A stretch of 64,000 nucleotides of DNA from Paramesorhizobium salinisoli (GTDB lineage: Bacteria > Pseudomonadota > Alphaproteobacteria > Rhizobiales > Rhizobiaceae): NCBI RefSeq assembly GCF_003335045.1, contig NZ_QOZG01000003.1, positions 486,276-550,275 of the forward strand, written 5' to 3'. The position numbers and the translations under genes are program-made. Under the pieces are notes generated by a model. That model saw only the letters and a list, made by a program, of their open reading frames with translations, searched no databases and was not told where the DNA came from. This document shows positions 46,232 to 55,431 of this stretch, piece after piece (within the stretch, counting starts at the first letter, position 1; every line of letters begins with the position of its first letter).

Positions 46232-46840
46232 TCAGGGCAGCAGCACAAGTACCGGGAGATCGGCTGATTTCCGGATGGCGATGATGGCCTGAACGACAGG
46301 GCCGGCCAGCAGGAACAGAAGGGAATCGAAGAAGGTGCGAACCACGAGATGCGGCTGCACCTCGAGCCTGCTGACCGAAGTCCACTGCCGAAGTCGGGGC
46401 ATGAACCTTGGCACCCTCGCCCTGTAATCGGTATAGCTCGAGCCATGGGCGACAGTCAAAGCCGCCTCCTCATGGCGCACCACAACCGAGAAAACGACAA
46501 AAGTCAGTATCCCTACGGTGAGGCCGAACAATACGCTGTCCATCTGCAGTCCCACGCCGACCGCACCCAGAAATGTAAAGAAATAGAGCGGATTGCGTGT
46601 GATCGAATACGGACCGTAATCGACGAGATCACGAATTTTGCGACCAGAGATGTAGAGACTGCACCAGGTCCGCCCGAGGATACAGATCGCCAAAAGCACG
46701 AAGCTTATCGCTTCGATGGTGAGTTCCACCGGTCCATCATCTGGCCACCGGGACCCGGAGACCAGGCATAACGCAAGTATCCCCACCAACAGAACCGCGA
46801 GGACGAGTTTTCGAAGGGACTGGACCCTCTCCAAAGGCAT
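46232..46840 (-). CDS. Isoprenylcysteine carboxyl methyltransferase-like membrane protein
   Basis: A 202-residue protein with about four membrane segments. The C-terminal-half motif GPYSITRNPLYFFTFLG, followed by RHEEAALTVAHGSSYTDYRARVPRF, is characteristic of ICMT/PEMT-type S-adenosylmethionine methyltransferases. Bacterial members methylate small lipophilic substrates; the substrate here is unknown. An extended C-terminus carries an extra hydrophobic stretch. The start is uncertain; upstream in-frame sequence has the composition of noncoding DNA. Confidence 0.75.
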   Translation of the reverse strand: MPLERVQSLRKLVLAVLLVGILALCLVSGSRWPDDGPVELTIEAISFVLLAICILGRTWCSLYISGRKIRDLVDYGPYSITRNPLYFFTFLGAVGVGLQMDSVLFGLTVGILTFVVFSVVVRHEEAALTVAHGSSYTDYRARVPRFMPRLRQWTSVSRLEVQPHLVVRTFFDSLLFLLAGPVVQAIIAIRKSADLPVLVLLP

Positions 46841-47130
46841 GGCCGCTTTCACGATTCCGCTGTCTCCGTTGCGCCTGTCTTGGGTGCATTGGCAGAGCGG
46901 CAAAATTGGGGCATCGGTTCGCGCCGTCGTGTTGGTAATCGCGGCAAGGCGGGATCTGCTTGTCGGTGTCGAGTTCAAGCGGAATATCGACGGTTTCGCT
47001 GCGAGTAAGGTCTTCTCTGGAGCTGAAGCCAAGGCGCTACTGCATAATTCGGCAACTTTTTAGGATCATGCTCCTAAGTCTTCAACCAGTCATTACGATC
47101 AGGTTGAAAGGACGGCGGGGAGTAGGTGCT

Positions 47131-47793
47131 TTGAACAACGTCATCGATGCCTTCTTTTTGACCTACGCGGCGCTGTTTCCTATCGTCAATCCGCTTGGGG
47201 GAGCGCTGATCTTTCTGAACGTGACGAACAATTGCTCGCAGCTGATGCGCCATAAGCTGGCATGGCGTATCGCCGTCGGCGGCTTCCTGCTGCTCGCCTG
47301 CTCGCTTTTCAGCGGATCGTACATCCTGGGGTTTTTCGGCATCAGCCTTCCGGCCGTTCGCGTCGCCGGCGGCTTGGTGATCGCTGTGATGGGCTGGAAA
47401 ATGCTTAACAGCACCGACGCTCCGGCGGAGGCGGATCCCGGGCGCGCCAGGTCCGAGGAGGGAGCTCTCGACTTGGCTTTCTATCCCCTGACGATGCCGC
47501 TTACCTTCGGGCCGGGGACAATCACCACGGCCATCACCATCGGCAGCCAACGGCCCGACCTCCTGACGGATTTCGACGGGGCCGCCATCCATGATATCGC
47601 CGTCATCGTCGCGCTTCTGGCGATCTGCGCAACGGTCTATCTCGCCTATCGTTATGCCGACGAACTGAAAAGAGTGCTGGGAAAGAACGGTACGAGCGTA
47701 CTGGTGCGCCTGTCGGCCTTTATTGTGCTTTGCATCGGAATCCAGATCATCTGGTTCGGCATCGCCGATCTCATTCAATCCCTTCCTCGTTGA
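47131..47793 (+). CDS. MarC-family integral membrane protein
   Basis: A 220-residue protein with about six membrane helices. Conserved elements are LFPIVNPLGGALIFL near the N-terminus, YPLTMPLTFGPGTIT in the middle and a C-terminal helix ending GIADLIQSLPR. MarC proteins are poorly understood; the original link to multidrug resistance was not upheld. A TTG start at 47131 with GGGGAG upstream gives the usual family length; an ATG at 47068 would add 21 residues. Confidence 0.82.
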   Translation: MNNVIDAFFLTYAALFPIVNPLGGALIFLNVTNNCSQLMRHKLAWRIAVGGFLLLACSLFSGSYILGFFGISLPAVRVAGGLVIAVMGWKMLNSTDAPAEADPGRARSEEGALDLAFYPLTMPLTFGPGTITTAITIGSQRPDLLTDFDGAAIHDIAVIVALLAICATVYLAYRYADELKRVLGKNGTSVLVRLSAFIVLCIGIQIIWFGIADLIQSLPR

Positions 47794-48092
47794 TATCGGT
47801 AATCTCGCAACGCGTCATGATGATTTCCTGCAGATATTTTGTCGGGTGAGGAACAAAGTCTCGGCAAGACCGTTACCGACGCGCCGAAGCGTGGACACCC
47901 GACTGCGCCAGGCAATGGCATCCAATGTGCCACATGGCCCGGCGTCCCTGAAGCTCCCCCGCCCAAGTTGCCGGGCCATGATTCATCCGATCGGGACGAG
48001 ATACAGCGTAGCGGATACGGAACCCTCGAGAAAAGAGCTGCGCGCCATCGCAAGGTTAAGGGAAGAACTGCAGTAGAGGGCAAGCGAAGCCT
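47794..48092. other. Intergenic stretch without a supported gene
   Basis: About 300 bp between marC and a broken small gene. A 32-codon frame from 47981 (opening MIHPIGTRYS) ends at 48076 and has coding-like composition at its end. It has no convincing ribosome-binding site and may be a remnant. Confidence 0.3.
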
Positions 48093-48302
48093 ATGGCCAG
48101 AGTGTTTGAGTACATGGTTCTTTTCGTAACGGCCGTACTTGGCACAATGATGCTGGCTGCTATGTGCTATGTCGGACTGATCACTCAATCGGACGCCAAA
48201 TTCAATTTTCCGATGGATTTTGCCTTGGGCTCCGGCAAGGCGGATCGCGCCGTTCACGGTCTTGATCGTCTTCCCCATTTACGTGTTGTGCTGACGGGGG
48301 AT
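48093..48302 (+). pseudogene. Broken two-helix membrane protein
   Basis: The frame from ATG 48093 encodes one clear membrane segment (MVLFVTAVLGTMMLAAM) and then turns into low-quality sequence. Shifting frame near 48240 gives a second hydrophobic helix (IAPFTVLIVFPIYVLC) followed directly by a stop near 48294. The join looks like a one-base insertion in a roughly 66-residue two-helix protein. The call rests on hydrophobicity only. Confidence 0.4.
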
Positions 48303-48406
48303 AACTCCCCGGCGGATCATAGTCCGTTTAACCGCGGCGCTTATGGCCGACGTGGCGCTGTTGGCGGGGATGACTCCAAGCGCGATGCCGGGAGATGGTG
48401 ACGTTG

Positions 48407-48443
48407 GCCAATCAGCAGGTGCCAATCAGAGGTGGCCAATCAG
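48407..48443. repeat. 14-bp tandem repeat, three copies
   Basis: GCCAATCAG occurs at 48407-48415, 48421-48429 and 48435-48443, with an exact 14-bp period and diverged filler. It lies between the broken small gene and the end of the alcohol dehydrogenase gene. Confidence 0.8.
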
Positions 48444-48503
48444 ACAGCGGCAAGTCCATGAGGTCTTGCAAGGATCGATATATCGCGCTCCTGGCAAATG
48501 GTG

Positions 48504-49679
48504 TCACGCCGTCAGAACAACCTTGATGCAATTGTCCTTCTTATCGCGGAACGTTTCATAGAGGGCGGGACCGTCGTTTAGTTTCGCCCGATGGGTGATA
48601 ATGAAGGTAGGATCGATTTCTCCTTCCTCGATACGCCGCAGCAGGTCCAGCGCGTAGCGGTTGACATGAGTCTGGCCCGTTCGAATTGTCAGCCCTTTGT
48701 TCATTGCAGCGCCAAAGGGAATTTTATCGAGGAAACCGCCATAGACGCCGGGTACGGAAACGATACCGCCTGGACGGCAGGCCATGATGGCGGTGCGCAG
48801 CACATGGGGCCGGTCGGTCCCCAGCAGCGTTGCAGCCTTGACCTTGTCGATTATCGCGTCAAAAGAAGCCGTGGCGTGGGATTCAGCTCCGACGGCATCG
48901 ATGCATTTGTCCGCGCCATGACCGCCGGTCATTTCCTTGATATGGTCGGGGACCGTCCCGTCGATCTCATCGAAATTGATGATTTCCGCGCCTGCCGACC
49001 GGGCGAGCGCCAGGCGTTCCGGAACGTTGTCGATGGCAATGACGCGGGCCGCGCCCTGCATCAGCGCGCTCTTGATGCAGAACTGGCCGACAGGCCCGCA
49101 TCCCCAGATGGCGACGATATCCGTCGGCTCGATCTCGCAATTCGCCGCCGCCATCCATCCGGTTGGGAAGATATCGCCAAGGAATAGTGCCTGTTCGTCC
49201 GACATCCCGTTCGGGATGACGATCGGAGAAACATCCGCATAGGGTACACGCACATATTCCGCCTGCCCCCCGGCATAAGCTCCGGTAAGGTGGGAATAGC
49301 CGAACAGGCCCGCGGTTGGATAACCAAATGCCTTGGTGGCATTATCGGCATTGCGGTTGGTGCGCTCACAGACCGACCAGTTGCCCCTAAGGCATTGCTG
49401 GCACTCGCCGCAGCAGATGGTGAAAGGGACGACGACGCGATCGCCGACTTTCAGCTTCTTGTTATCCCTGCCGACTTCGACGACTTCACCCATAAATTCA
49501 TGACCGAGAATGTCGCCCTTTTTCATGAAGGGTATGTAGCCGTCCATCAGATGAATATCTGATCCACAGATCGCGCAGGCAGTCATCTTGATGATGACAT
49601 CGCGGCCGTCTTCGATCTTGGGATCCGGAACCTCGTCGCAACGGATATCTCCCTTGCCGTGCCAGCACAGTGCCTTCAT
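48504..49679 (-). CDS. Zinc-dependent alcohol dehydrogenase
   Basis: A 391-residue medium-chain dehydrogenase. Catalytic zinc ligands are in [10 protein letters not shown] and [12 protein letters not shown]; the structural-zinc cysteines are in [16 protein letters not shown]. The NAD-binding motif is [10 protein letters not shown]. The sequence resembles the glutathione-independent formaldehyde dehydrogenase-like branch, which would suit a C1-using organism, but the substrate is not determined. A strong AAGGAGATATAC site precedes the ATG. It overlaps the stop of the small membrane protein gene (ATGA). Confidence 0.88.
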   Translation of the reverse strand: MKALCWHGKGDIRCDEVPDPKIEDGRDVIIKMTACAICGSDIHLMDGYIPFMKKGDILGHEFMGEVVEVGRDNKKLKVGDRVVVPFTICCGECQQCLRGNWSVCERTNRNADNATKAFGYPTAGLFGYSHLTGAYAGGQAEYVRVPYADVSPIVIPNGMSDEQALFLGDIFPTGWMAAANCEIEPTDIVAIWGCGPVGQFCIKSALMQGAARVIAIDNVPERLALARSAGAEIINFDEIDGTVPDHIKEMTGGHGADKCIDAVGAESHATASFDAIIDKVKAATLLGTDRPHVLRTAIMACRPGGIVSVPGVYGGFLDKIPFGAAMNKGLTIRTGQTHVNRYALDLLRRIEEGEIDPTFIITHRAKLNDGPALYETFRDKKDNCIKVVLTA

Positions 49680-50080
49680 CGTATATCTCCTTCACGTCGT
49701 GATCCCGGGTTCACGTTGTGATTGCCGGGGGCGGCAGTGCCTTCCGCGCGGATCCTCGTGGTTGCGGCCAATAGCAGGGCGAGAACGCCGATGAGGTAAA
49801 ATGGCCAGCGACTGGCTGCGGGTATCTCCAGGACAAACGGCAAAACAAGCATCCCCGCACCGAAGAGCGCGTCCAGCAAGAGATGAAAGCGGATGCGCAG
49901 GAAGCGAACCACACCCAATTCGTAATCGGTCATCAGGCTGTAAAGAAGAACGAACGCTCCAAGCGCGATCGTGATGCCTCGCACATTTCCCTCAAGCGCA
50001 AGCAGAAACGGCAGGGCGATGACCAGAACACCGACGACATAATCTGCAATTCCATGGAAGACAGTGGGAATGAAACGCAC
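49676..50080 (-). CDS. Small membrane protein (SPW-repeat-like)
   Basis: A 134-residue protein with about four hydrophobic helices in two similar halves ([31 protein letters not shown]), resembling SPW-repeat membrane proteins. A GTG start at 50080 is chosen because AGGAGG lies four bases upstream. It is cotranscribed with the alcohol dehydrogenase. Function unknown. Confidence 0.65.
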   Translation of the reverse strand: MRFIPTVFHGIADYVVGVLVIALPFLLALEGNVRGITIALGAFVLLYSLMTDYELGVVRFLRIRFHLLLDALFGAGMLVLPFVLEIPAASRWPFYLIGVLALLLAATTRIRAEGTAAPGNHNVNPGSRREGDIR

Positions 50081-50335
50081 GCGACCTCCTGCGGTTTGGC
50101 GATGTGCAGCGAGGAACGATACCGCAGACAAATTGTTCCCGGCGCCGCCACAAAGGCGGCAGTCTCAGGATCACCACGGGCGCAGCCGGAACTCCCCGGT
50201 TTGACGGTAATGTGACAAACCTGAAATCCCACTGAAAACACGCGTCAATCGCCTGACATATGCAGACTCTACAGAGGCTGCGAAGTGCCGGACTACTCTG
50301 GCGCGGTTGCAATAAGCCGATGCGGAGAACGCAGC

Positions 50336-51172
50336 ATGAAGATCGTCCAGATCACCGATACCCATCTCAGCCCCAGCAAGGTGCATTTCAACGGCAACTG
50401 GGAGCCGCTTGCTGCCTGGATCGCCAAAACGGGCGCGGATCTTGTCATCCATACGGGCGATCTCACCATCGATGGCGCCGATCGCGAGGACGATATCGCC
50501 TTTTCGATGGAGCTGATGCGCCAGCTTCCTGTCCCGGTGCTGATCGTGCCGGGAAACCATGATGTCGGCCATTTCCCCGGTTCGCGCCAGCCCGTGGATA
50601 TCGCCCGGCTTAAGCGCTGGCGCCGTATGGTCGGGCAGGATTACTGGGTGTCGAACCACGGCAATTGGCGGCTGATCGGCCTGAACAGCCTGTTGTTCGG
50701 TCAGGGCGACGTCGAGGAAGAGCTGCAATTTGCCTGGCTCGCAGAGGTGCTGGCGGGTCGTGCCGACCGGCGCGTGGCGATCTTCACCCACAAGCCGCTT
50801 TTCGTCGACGAGCCGCATGAAGGCGACACCGGTTACTGGGGCACCCATCCGGCGCCGCGCCAGCGCCTCTACGATCTGCTCGCGGCTCATGACGTGGCGC
50901 TTTTTGCCAGCGGCCATCTGCATTGGGCCTGGAAAGGTACGTTTGAAAACACCGCGCTCGTCTGGGGCCCCTCTTCCGCCTTCATCATCGACACGCTGGA
51001 GCGCGAGATGCCCGGCGAACGGATCGTCGGCGCAGTCATCCACACGCTTGGCGATGATGTCTCGAGCGAGATCGTCGCCCTGCCGGAACTGACGCCGTAC
51101 TACATCGATGAAGTGATCCACGAGGTCTATCCGCACTCCGCTCCCAAGCCGATAGTTGAGGCTGCGCAATGA
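50336..51172 (+). CDS. Metallophosphoesterase (CpdA/GpdQ-like phosphodiesterase)
   Basis: A 278-residue calcineurin-like enzyme. Metal ligands are Asp8 and His10 (ITDTHLS), Asp42 (TGDLTIDG), Asn74 and His75 (PGNHDVGH), and later FTHKPL and GHLHWAW. Family members hydrolyse cyclic nucleotides or glycerophosphodiesters. It has no signal peptide, so it acts in the cytoplasm. ATGA overlap with the transporter ATPase gene suggests it processes the imported compound; glycerophosphodiesters are the simplest hypothesis. Confidence 0.87.
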   Translation: MKIVQITDTHLSPSKVHFNGNWEPLAAWIAKTGADLVIHTGDLTIDGADREDDIAFSMELMRQLPVPVLIVPGNHDVGHFPGSRQPVDIARLKRWRRMVGQDYWVSNHGNWRLIGLNSLLFGQGDVEEELQFAWLAEVLAGRADRRVAIFTHKPLFVDEPHEGDTGYWGTHPAPRQRLYDLLAAHDVALFASGHLHWAWKGTFENTALVWGPSSAFIIDTLEREMPGERIVGAVIHTLGDDVSSEIVALPELTPYYIDEVIHEVYPHSAPKPIVEAAQ

Positions 51173-52332
51173 GCGTCTTTGGGCTGCGCGATATCAGGAA
51201 ATCCTTTGCCGGAAACGCTATTTTGAAAGGCGTTTCGCTGGAGGCCGAGGCGGGCGAATTCATCGCTCTGGTCGGCCCTTCCGGCTGCGGCAAGAGCACG
51301 CTGCTGCGCATTGCCGCCGGGCTGGACCACGCCGACAGCGGAGAAATCCGGATCGGGGGCCGTGAAGTCTCGCAATTGAGAGCCGCAGATCGCAATGTCG
51401 CGATGGTGTTCCAATCCTATGCGCTCTACCCGCATCTGACCGCCGGCCAGAACATCGCCGTCCCTCTCGCCATGCGCAGGCTGAGCAGCGCGCAGCGGCT
51501 ACCTTTCATCGGTCCGATGCTACCTGGCCAGCGCCGGATCTGCGCCGATATCCAGAAGCAGGTTGCGGCCACCGCCGCGTCGCTGAAGATCGACCATCTG
51601 CTCGACCGCAAGCCGGGCCAGATGTCCGGCGGCCAGCGCCAGCGCGTGGCCCTCGCCCGCGCCATGGTGCGCGATCCGGGCGTCTTCCTCATGGACGAAC
51701 CGCTGTCCAATCTCGACGCCAATCTGCGTGTCCATGCTCGCGGCGAGATCGTCGAACTGCATCGCCGCGCTGGCGTGCCGACCCTCTACGTCACCCACGA
51801 TCAGTCCGAAGCGCTGTCGATGGCCGACCGGGTGGCCGTGATGATCGGCGGCAATCTGCTCCAGATCGCTGCGCCCCAGACGATCTACGACGATCCAGAT
51901 CACGTCGAGGTTGCCCGTTTCATCGGCCAGCCACGCATCAACCTGCTGTCGACCATTCGTGATGCGCGGGGCATGGTGCAGTTCGGCACGTTGCGCCTGG
52001 CGTCCTCCACAAGCCGGGAAGGCGCTGCAAATGTTACGCTCGGCATCCGTCCGGAATTCGTGCAGTTGCGCGCCGAAGGCCAGGGCACGCTTGCCGCACG
52101 GGTGGAGCGCCTGGAGTTCCTCGGTTCAGAAGTCATCGTCTTTGCCAGGCTTTCCGCCATTGGCGACACCGTGCTCGCCAAGGTCACGCCTGCCGAAGCA
52201 CGCGGGCTGGTTGCCGGCCAGGCGATCGGCCTTGATCTCGACCCCTCGCGCATAATGCTCTTTGCCGAAGACGGCCATCGCCTTCCGTCCACGCCTGTTT
52301 CAGCCGCTGTGAGGGAGACCGTTCATGGCTGA
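51169..52332 (+). CDS. UgpC/MalK-like ABC transporter ATPase
   Basis: A 387-residue ATPase with Walker A GPSGCGKST, signature MSGGQRQRVALARAM, Walker B FLMDEPLSNLDAN and a C-terminal regulatory (TOBE) domain from about residue 235. The helical subdomain has an insert (RRLSSAQRLPFIGPMLPGQ) compared with standard UgpC/MalK. It overlaps the first permease gene by eight bases. Confidence 0.92.
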   Translation: MSVFGLRDIRKSFAGNAILKGVSLEAEAGEFIALVGPSGCGKSTLLRIAAGLDHADSGEIRIGGREVSQLRAADRNVAMVFQSYALYPHLTAGQNIAVPLAMRRLSSAQRLPFIGPMLPGQRRICADIQKQVAATAASLKIDHLLDRKPGQMSGGQRQRVALARAMVRDPGVFLMDEPLSNLDANLRVHARGEIVELHRRAGVPTLYVTHDQSEALSMADRVAVMIGGNLLQIAAPQTIYDDPDHVEVARFIGQPRINLLSTIRDARGMVQFGTLRLASSTSREGAANVTLGIRPEFVQLRAEGQGTLAARVERLEFLGSEVIVFARLSAIGDTVLAKVTPAEARGLVAGQAIGLDLDPSRIMLFAEDGHRLPSTPVSAAVRETVHG

Positions 52333-53239
52333 TATCGCCCTCCCCGTTTCAGCGGTCGAAACAGCCGCCCGGCGCGAGGCGCGGATAGCCTGGCTGCTCG
52401 CCTCGCCCGCCATCGTGCTGATGCTTGTTTTCATCGTGCTTCCCACAATCGCCGTGATTGTCCTCGGCTTCACCGATTTCGAACTCGGCTATGGCAGCTT
52501 CCGATTCGTCGGCCTGGAAAATTATGCCGACCTGATCAGCGACCGGACCTTCCGCCGCTCATTGTGGAACACCACCGTCTATACGGCGATCGTCACGCCC
52601 ATATCGATCGTGCTGGGCCTCGGCATCGCCTTGCTGATTGAATCCGAACCGCGCGGCCGCAACTTTTTCCGAACGGTCTATTTTCTTCCCGTCGCCTCGC
52701 TGCTCGTCGCCATGGCGACGGTCTGGCAATATCTCTTCCATCCGAGCATCGGCCCTCTCAACACCTTTCTTGCCCTGTTCGGCATTGCTGGTCCGAACTG
52801 GCTCGGAGCGTCGAGCACGGTGCTCTATGGCCTTTCGATCATAGGCATCTGGCAATCCGTCGGTTTCAACATGGTGCTGTTCATGGCGGGTCTGACCGCC
52901 ATCCCGCGTGAATTATATTCGGCGGCCGAAGTCGATGGTGCGCAATCCGCCATCGACCGCTTCCGCCTCGTGACCTGGCCGATGCTCGGGCCGACCACGC
53001 TTTTCGTCACCACGATCAGCGTCATCAATTCGGTCAAGGTGTTCGAGACGGTCAAGACCCTGACTGAAGGCGGACCGAACAAGGCATCGGAAATGCTGCT
53101 GTTCACCATCTATCAGGAAGGCTTCGTTTACCTCAAGGTCGGCTATGCCTCGGCAATGACCGTGGTGTTTCTCGCCATCCTCGTGGTCTTGATGATCCTC
53201 CAGTACCGCTTCCTCGACCGGCAGGTGCACTACACATGA
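52325..53239 (+). CDS. ABC transporter permease (UgpA/MalF type)
   Basis: A 304-residue permease with six predicted membrane helices and the EAA loop ELYSAAEVDGAQSAIDRFR. It belongs to the carbohydrate-uptake CUT1 class, whose substrates include sugars and glycerol phosphates. ATGA overlap with the second permease gene. Confidence 0.92.
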   Translation: MADIALPVSAVETAARREARIAWLLASPAIVLMLVFIVLPTIAVIVLGFTDFELGYGSFRFVGLENYADLISDRTFRRSLWNTTVYTAIVTPISIVLGLGIALLIESEPRGRNFFRTVYFLPVASLLVAMATVWQYLFHPSIGPLNTFLALFGIAGPNWLGASSTVLYGLSIIGIWQSVGFNMVLFMAGLTAIPRELYSAAEVDGAQSAIDRFRLVTWPMLGPTTLFVTTISVINSVKVFETVKTLTEGGPNKASEMLLFTIYQEGFVYLKVGYASAMTVVFLAILVVLMILQYRFLDRQVHYT

Positions 53240-54069
53240 CCCAGCCCTTGACACTCGGGCGGGTTTTCCGCCTCGCGCTTCTATCGCTCGGCGCCTTGAT
53301 TTTTCTCGCGCCCTACATCTTCATGATTTCGACCGCCGGAAAGGATCAGAGCGAGATATTTTCCGCCTCGCTGTCGCTGATCCCGCAGCACTTCGCCTAT
53401 ATGGCCAATTTCACCAAGGCCCTGACACGGGTGTCGATGCCGAACCTCCTGTTGAACGGCGTGATCGTCTGCGGCTTGATCCTGGTGCTGCAGGTGGTGG
53501 TCGCGGTGCCCTGCGCCTACGCCATGGCCAAGTTGAAATTCGGCGCTGCGCGCATTTTGATGGCCGCGGTCATGCTCGGACTTCTGGTTCCGATCCACGC
53601 CGCCGCCCTGCCGCTCTATGTGGCGTTCGACAAGCTGGCGCTTCTCAACAGCTACACGGCACTTGTTGCGCCATTTTCGATTTCGGTGTTCGGCATTTTC
53701 CTGTTCCTGCAGTTCTTCCGGGCCATGCCGGACGACCTCATTCACGCGGCGCGTCTCGATGGCATGTCGGAGGCAGGCATCGTCGCGCGCGTGATCGTGC
53801 CCAATGCGTGGCCGGCGGTCACGGCCTTTGCCATCTTCTCGGTGGTCGCGCACTGGAACGACCTGTTCTGGCCGCTGATCGTCGTCACCAACCAGTCCTA
53901 TGCGACGCCGCCGCTCGGCGTGCTGTTCTTCCTGGCGGCCGAGGCCGGCGACGACTACGGCGCGCTGATGGCCGCCACGCTCATCATCACCCTTCCCCTC
54001 GTCATAGCATTCCTGCTCGCGCAGAAGCGCTTCGTCGAGGGCATCACCATGACCGGTCTCAAAGGCTGA
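53236..54069 (+). CDS. ABC transporter permease (UgpE/MalG type)
   Basis: A 277-residue permease with six helices, EAA loop DLIHAARLDGMSEAGIVAR and the typical C-terminus KRFVEGITMTGLKG. Pairs with the preceding permease. Confidence 0.93.
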   Translation: MTQPLTLGRVFRLALLSLGALIFLAPYIFMISTAGKDQSEIFSASLSLIPQHFAYMANFTKALTRVSMPNLLLNGVIVCGLILVLQVVVAVPCAYAMAKLKFGAARILMAAVMLGLLVPIHAAALPLYVAFDKLALLNSYTALVAPFSISVFGIFLFLQFFRAMPDDLIHAARLDGMSEAGIVARVIVPNAWPAVTAFAIFSVVAHWNDLFWPLIVVTNQSYATPPLGVLFFLAAEAGDDYGALMAATLIITLPLVIAFLLAQKRFVEGITMTGLKG

Positions 54070-54102
54070 CCAGTCGTAAGTTCAACTCAAGGAGACCATG
54101 CG

Positions 54103-55368
54103 ATGAAACATATCAAGCAGGCCCTCGCCGCCGCGGCAATGTCGGTTGCCATGTCGATCCCGGCCCATGCCGAAACGACCCTGACCGTTCATTATCCCAT
54201 GCCGGGCTTCTTCAAGGACGTGATGGACACGATCTCGAAGAAGTTCATGGAAGAAAATCCGGATATCAAGATCCAGTTCGCCAATCCCTCGGCGACCTAT
54301 GAAGAAGGCATCCAGACGATCATGCGTCAGGCGGGCACGGCGGAAATGCCTGATGTAACCTTCATCGGCCTCAATCGCCTGCGTATGCTGAACGAACGCG
54401 ATATCCCCGTTGATCTCGGCCCCCTGATCACCGGGGAAGGCGACATGGCCGCCCAGGGCTTTTCCGAAAACATCCTGAAGCTCGCCCAGGTCAAGGGCAA
54501 GCAGGTCGGCCTCGCCTTCGCCACGTCCAATCCGATCATGTATTACAACGCCGATCTGGTGCGCGCCGCCGGCGGCAATCCGGACGTTCCGCCGAAGACA
54601 TGGGACGAGGTGATCGCGCTCGGTGGCAAGATCAAGGCGCTCGGCAACGGCAATGAAGGCATCGATTTTCGCTGGCAGGGCGACGACTGGATGTTCTCCG
54701 CGCTGCTGTTCGGCGCCGGGGGCACCATGCTCAGCGAGGACGAGAGCAAAGTGACCTTCAACGGTCCCGCAGGCCAGAAAGCTGTCCAAGTTCTTGACCG
54801 CATGGTCAAGGAGGGCGGTCTTCCTGTCCTCACCAAGCAGGCCGGCGAACAGGCCTTCGTTGCCGGCAAGGTTGGTCTCGCATTTCAGACTACCGGCGCG
54901 CTGCGCAACACCATCAAGAATGTCGGCACCAAATTCGATCTGCGCACGGCCCCCATTCCGCTGATCGATCCGGTCAATGGCAAGCTGCCTACCGGCGGCA
55001 ATGCCGTTGTCATCCTGACCAAGGATGCAGATAAACAGGCGGCCGCATGGAAATTTGCCAAATTCGCCGCCGGGCCTTATGGCGCATCGGTCGTGGTTCC
55101 CGGCACCGGCTATGTTCCCAACAATGAACTGGCAGCCGCTTCCCCGGAATATCTCGGCACGTTCTACAAGGAAAACCCGCTGTTTCGCGCCGGCCTTGAG
55201 CAAATGCCGCGCATGATCCCCTGGTATGCGTTTCCGGGAAGCAATGGCGTGAAGGTTACCCAGACCATCGTCGAGAACCTTTCACGTATCGTCGAGCAGA
55301 CCGCAACACCTGAAGAAGCGCTGAACGACGCAGCCGCCGAGGTCGAAGGCCTGCTGCCGCGCAGCTAA
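54103..55368 (+). CDS. Extracellular solute-binding protein (UgpB-like)
   Basis: A 421-residue family 1 binding protein with signal peptide (MKHIKQALAAAAMSVAM, cleavage near AHA-ETT). Elements such as GLAFATSNPIMYYNADLV and VPGTGYVPNNEL recall glycerol-3-phosphate-type binding proteins. AAGGAGA precedes the ATG. Ligand could be glycerol phosphate, a glycerophosphodiester or a sugar. Confidence 0.9.
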   Translation: MKHIKQALAAAAMSVAMSIPAHAETTLTVHYPMPGFFKDVMDTISKKFMEENPDIKIQFANPSATYEEGIQTIMRQAGTAEMPDVTFIGLNRLRMLNERDIPVDLGPLITGEGDMAAQGFSENILKLAQVKGKQVGLAFATSNPIMYYNADLVRAAGGNPDVPPKTWDEVIALGGKIKALGNGNEGIDFRWQGDDWMFSALLFGAGGTMLSEDESKVTFNGPAGQKAVQVLDRMVKEGGLPVLTKQAGEQAFVAGKVGLAFQTTGALRNTIKNVGTKFDLRTAPIPLIDPVNGKLPTGGNAVVILTKDADKQAAAWKFAKFAAGPYGASVVVPGTGYVPNNELAAASPEYLGTFYKENPLFRAGLEQMPRMIPWYAFPGSNGVKVTQTIVENLSRIVEQTATPEEALNDAAAEVEGLLPRS

Positions 55369-55382
55369 ATGCACTCGAATTC

Positions 55383-55410
55383 AGCGGCCGCCGCGCCCGT
55401 GGCGGCCGCT
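55383..55410 (+). terminator. Terminator of the transporter operon
   Basis: AGCGGCCGCC (55383-55392) pairs with GGCGGCCGCT (55401-55410) over an 8-nt loop, followed by TTCT. It sits 15 bases past the binding-protein stop and before the convergent LacI gene. Confidence 0.8.
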
Positions 55411-55431
55411 TTCTACACAAAATCAGTGCCC

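Noticed and set aside
49680..49695. AAGGAGATATAC as a vector-derived T7 translation signal
   Set aside because: The context is ordinary chromosomal sequence and the match is short; chance similarity of a strong ribosome-binding site is enough.
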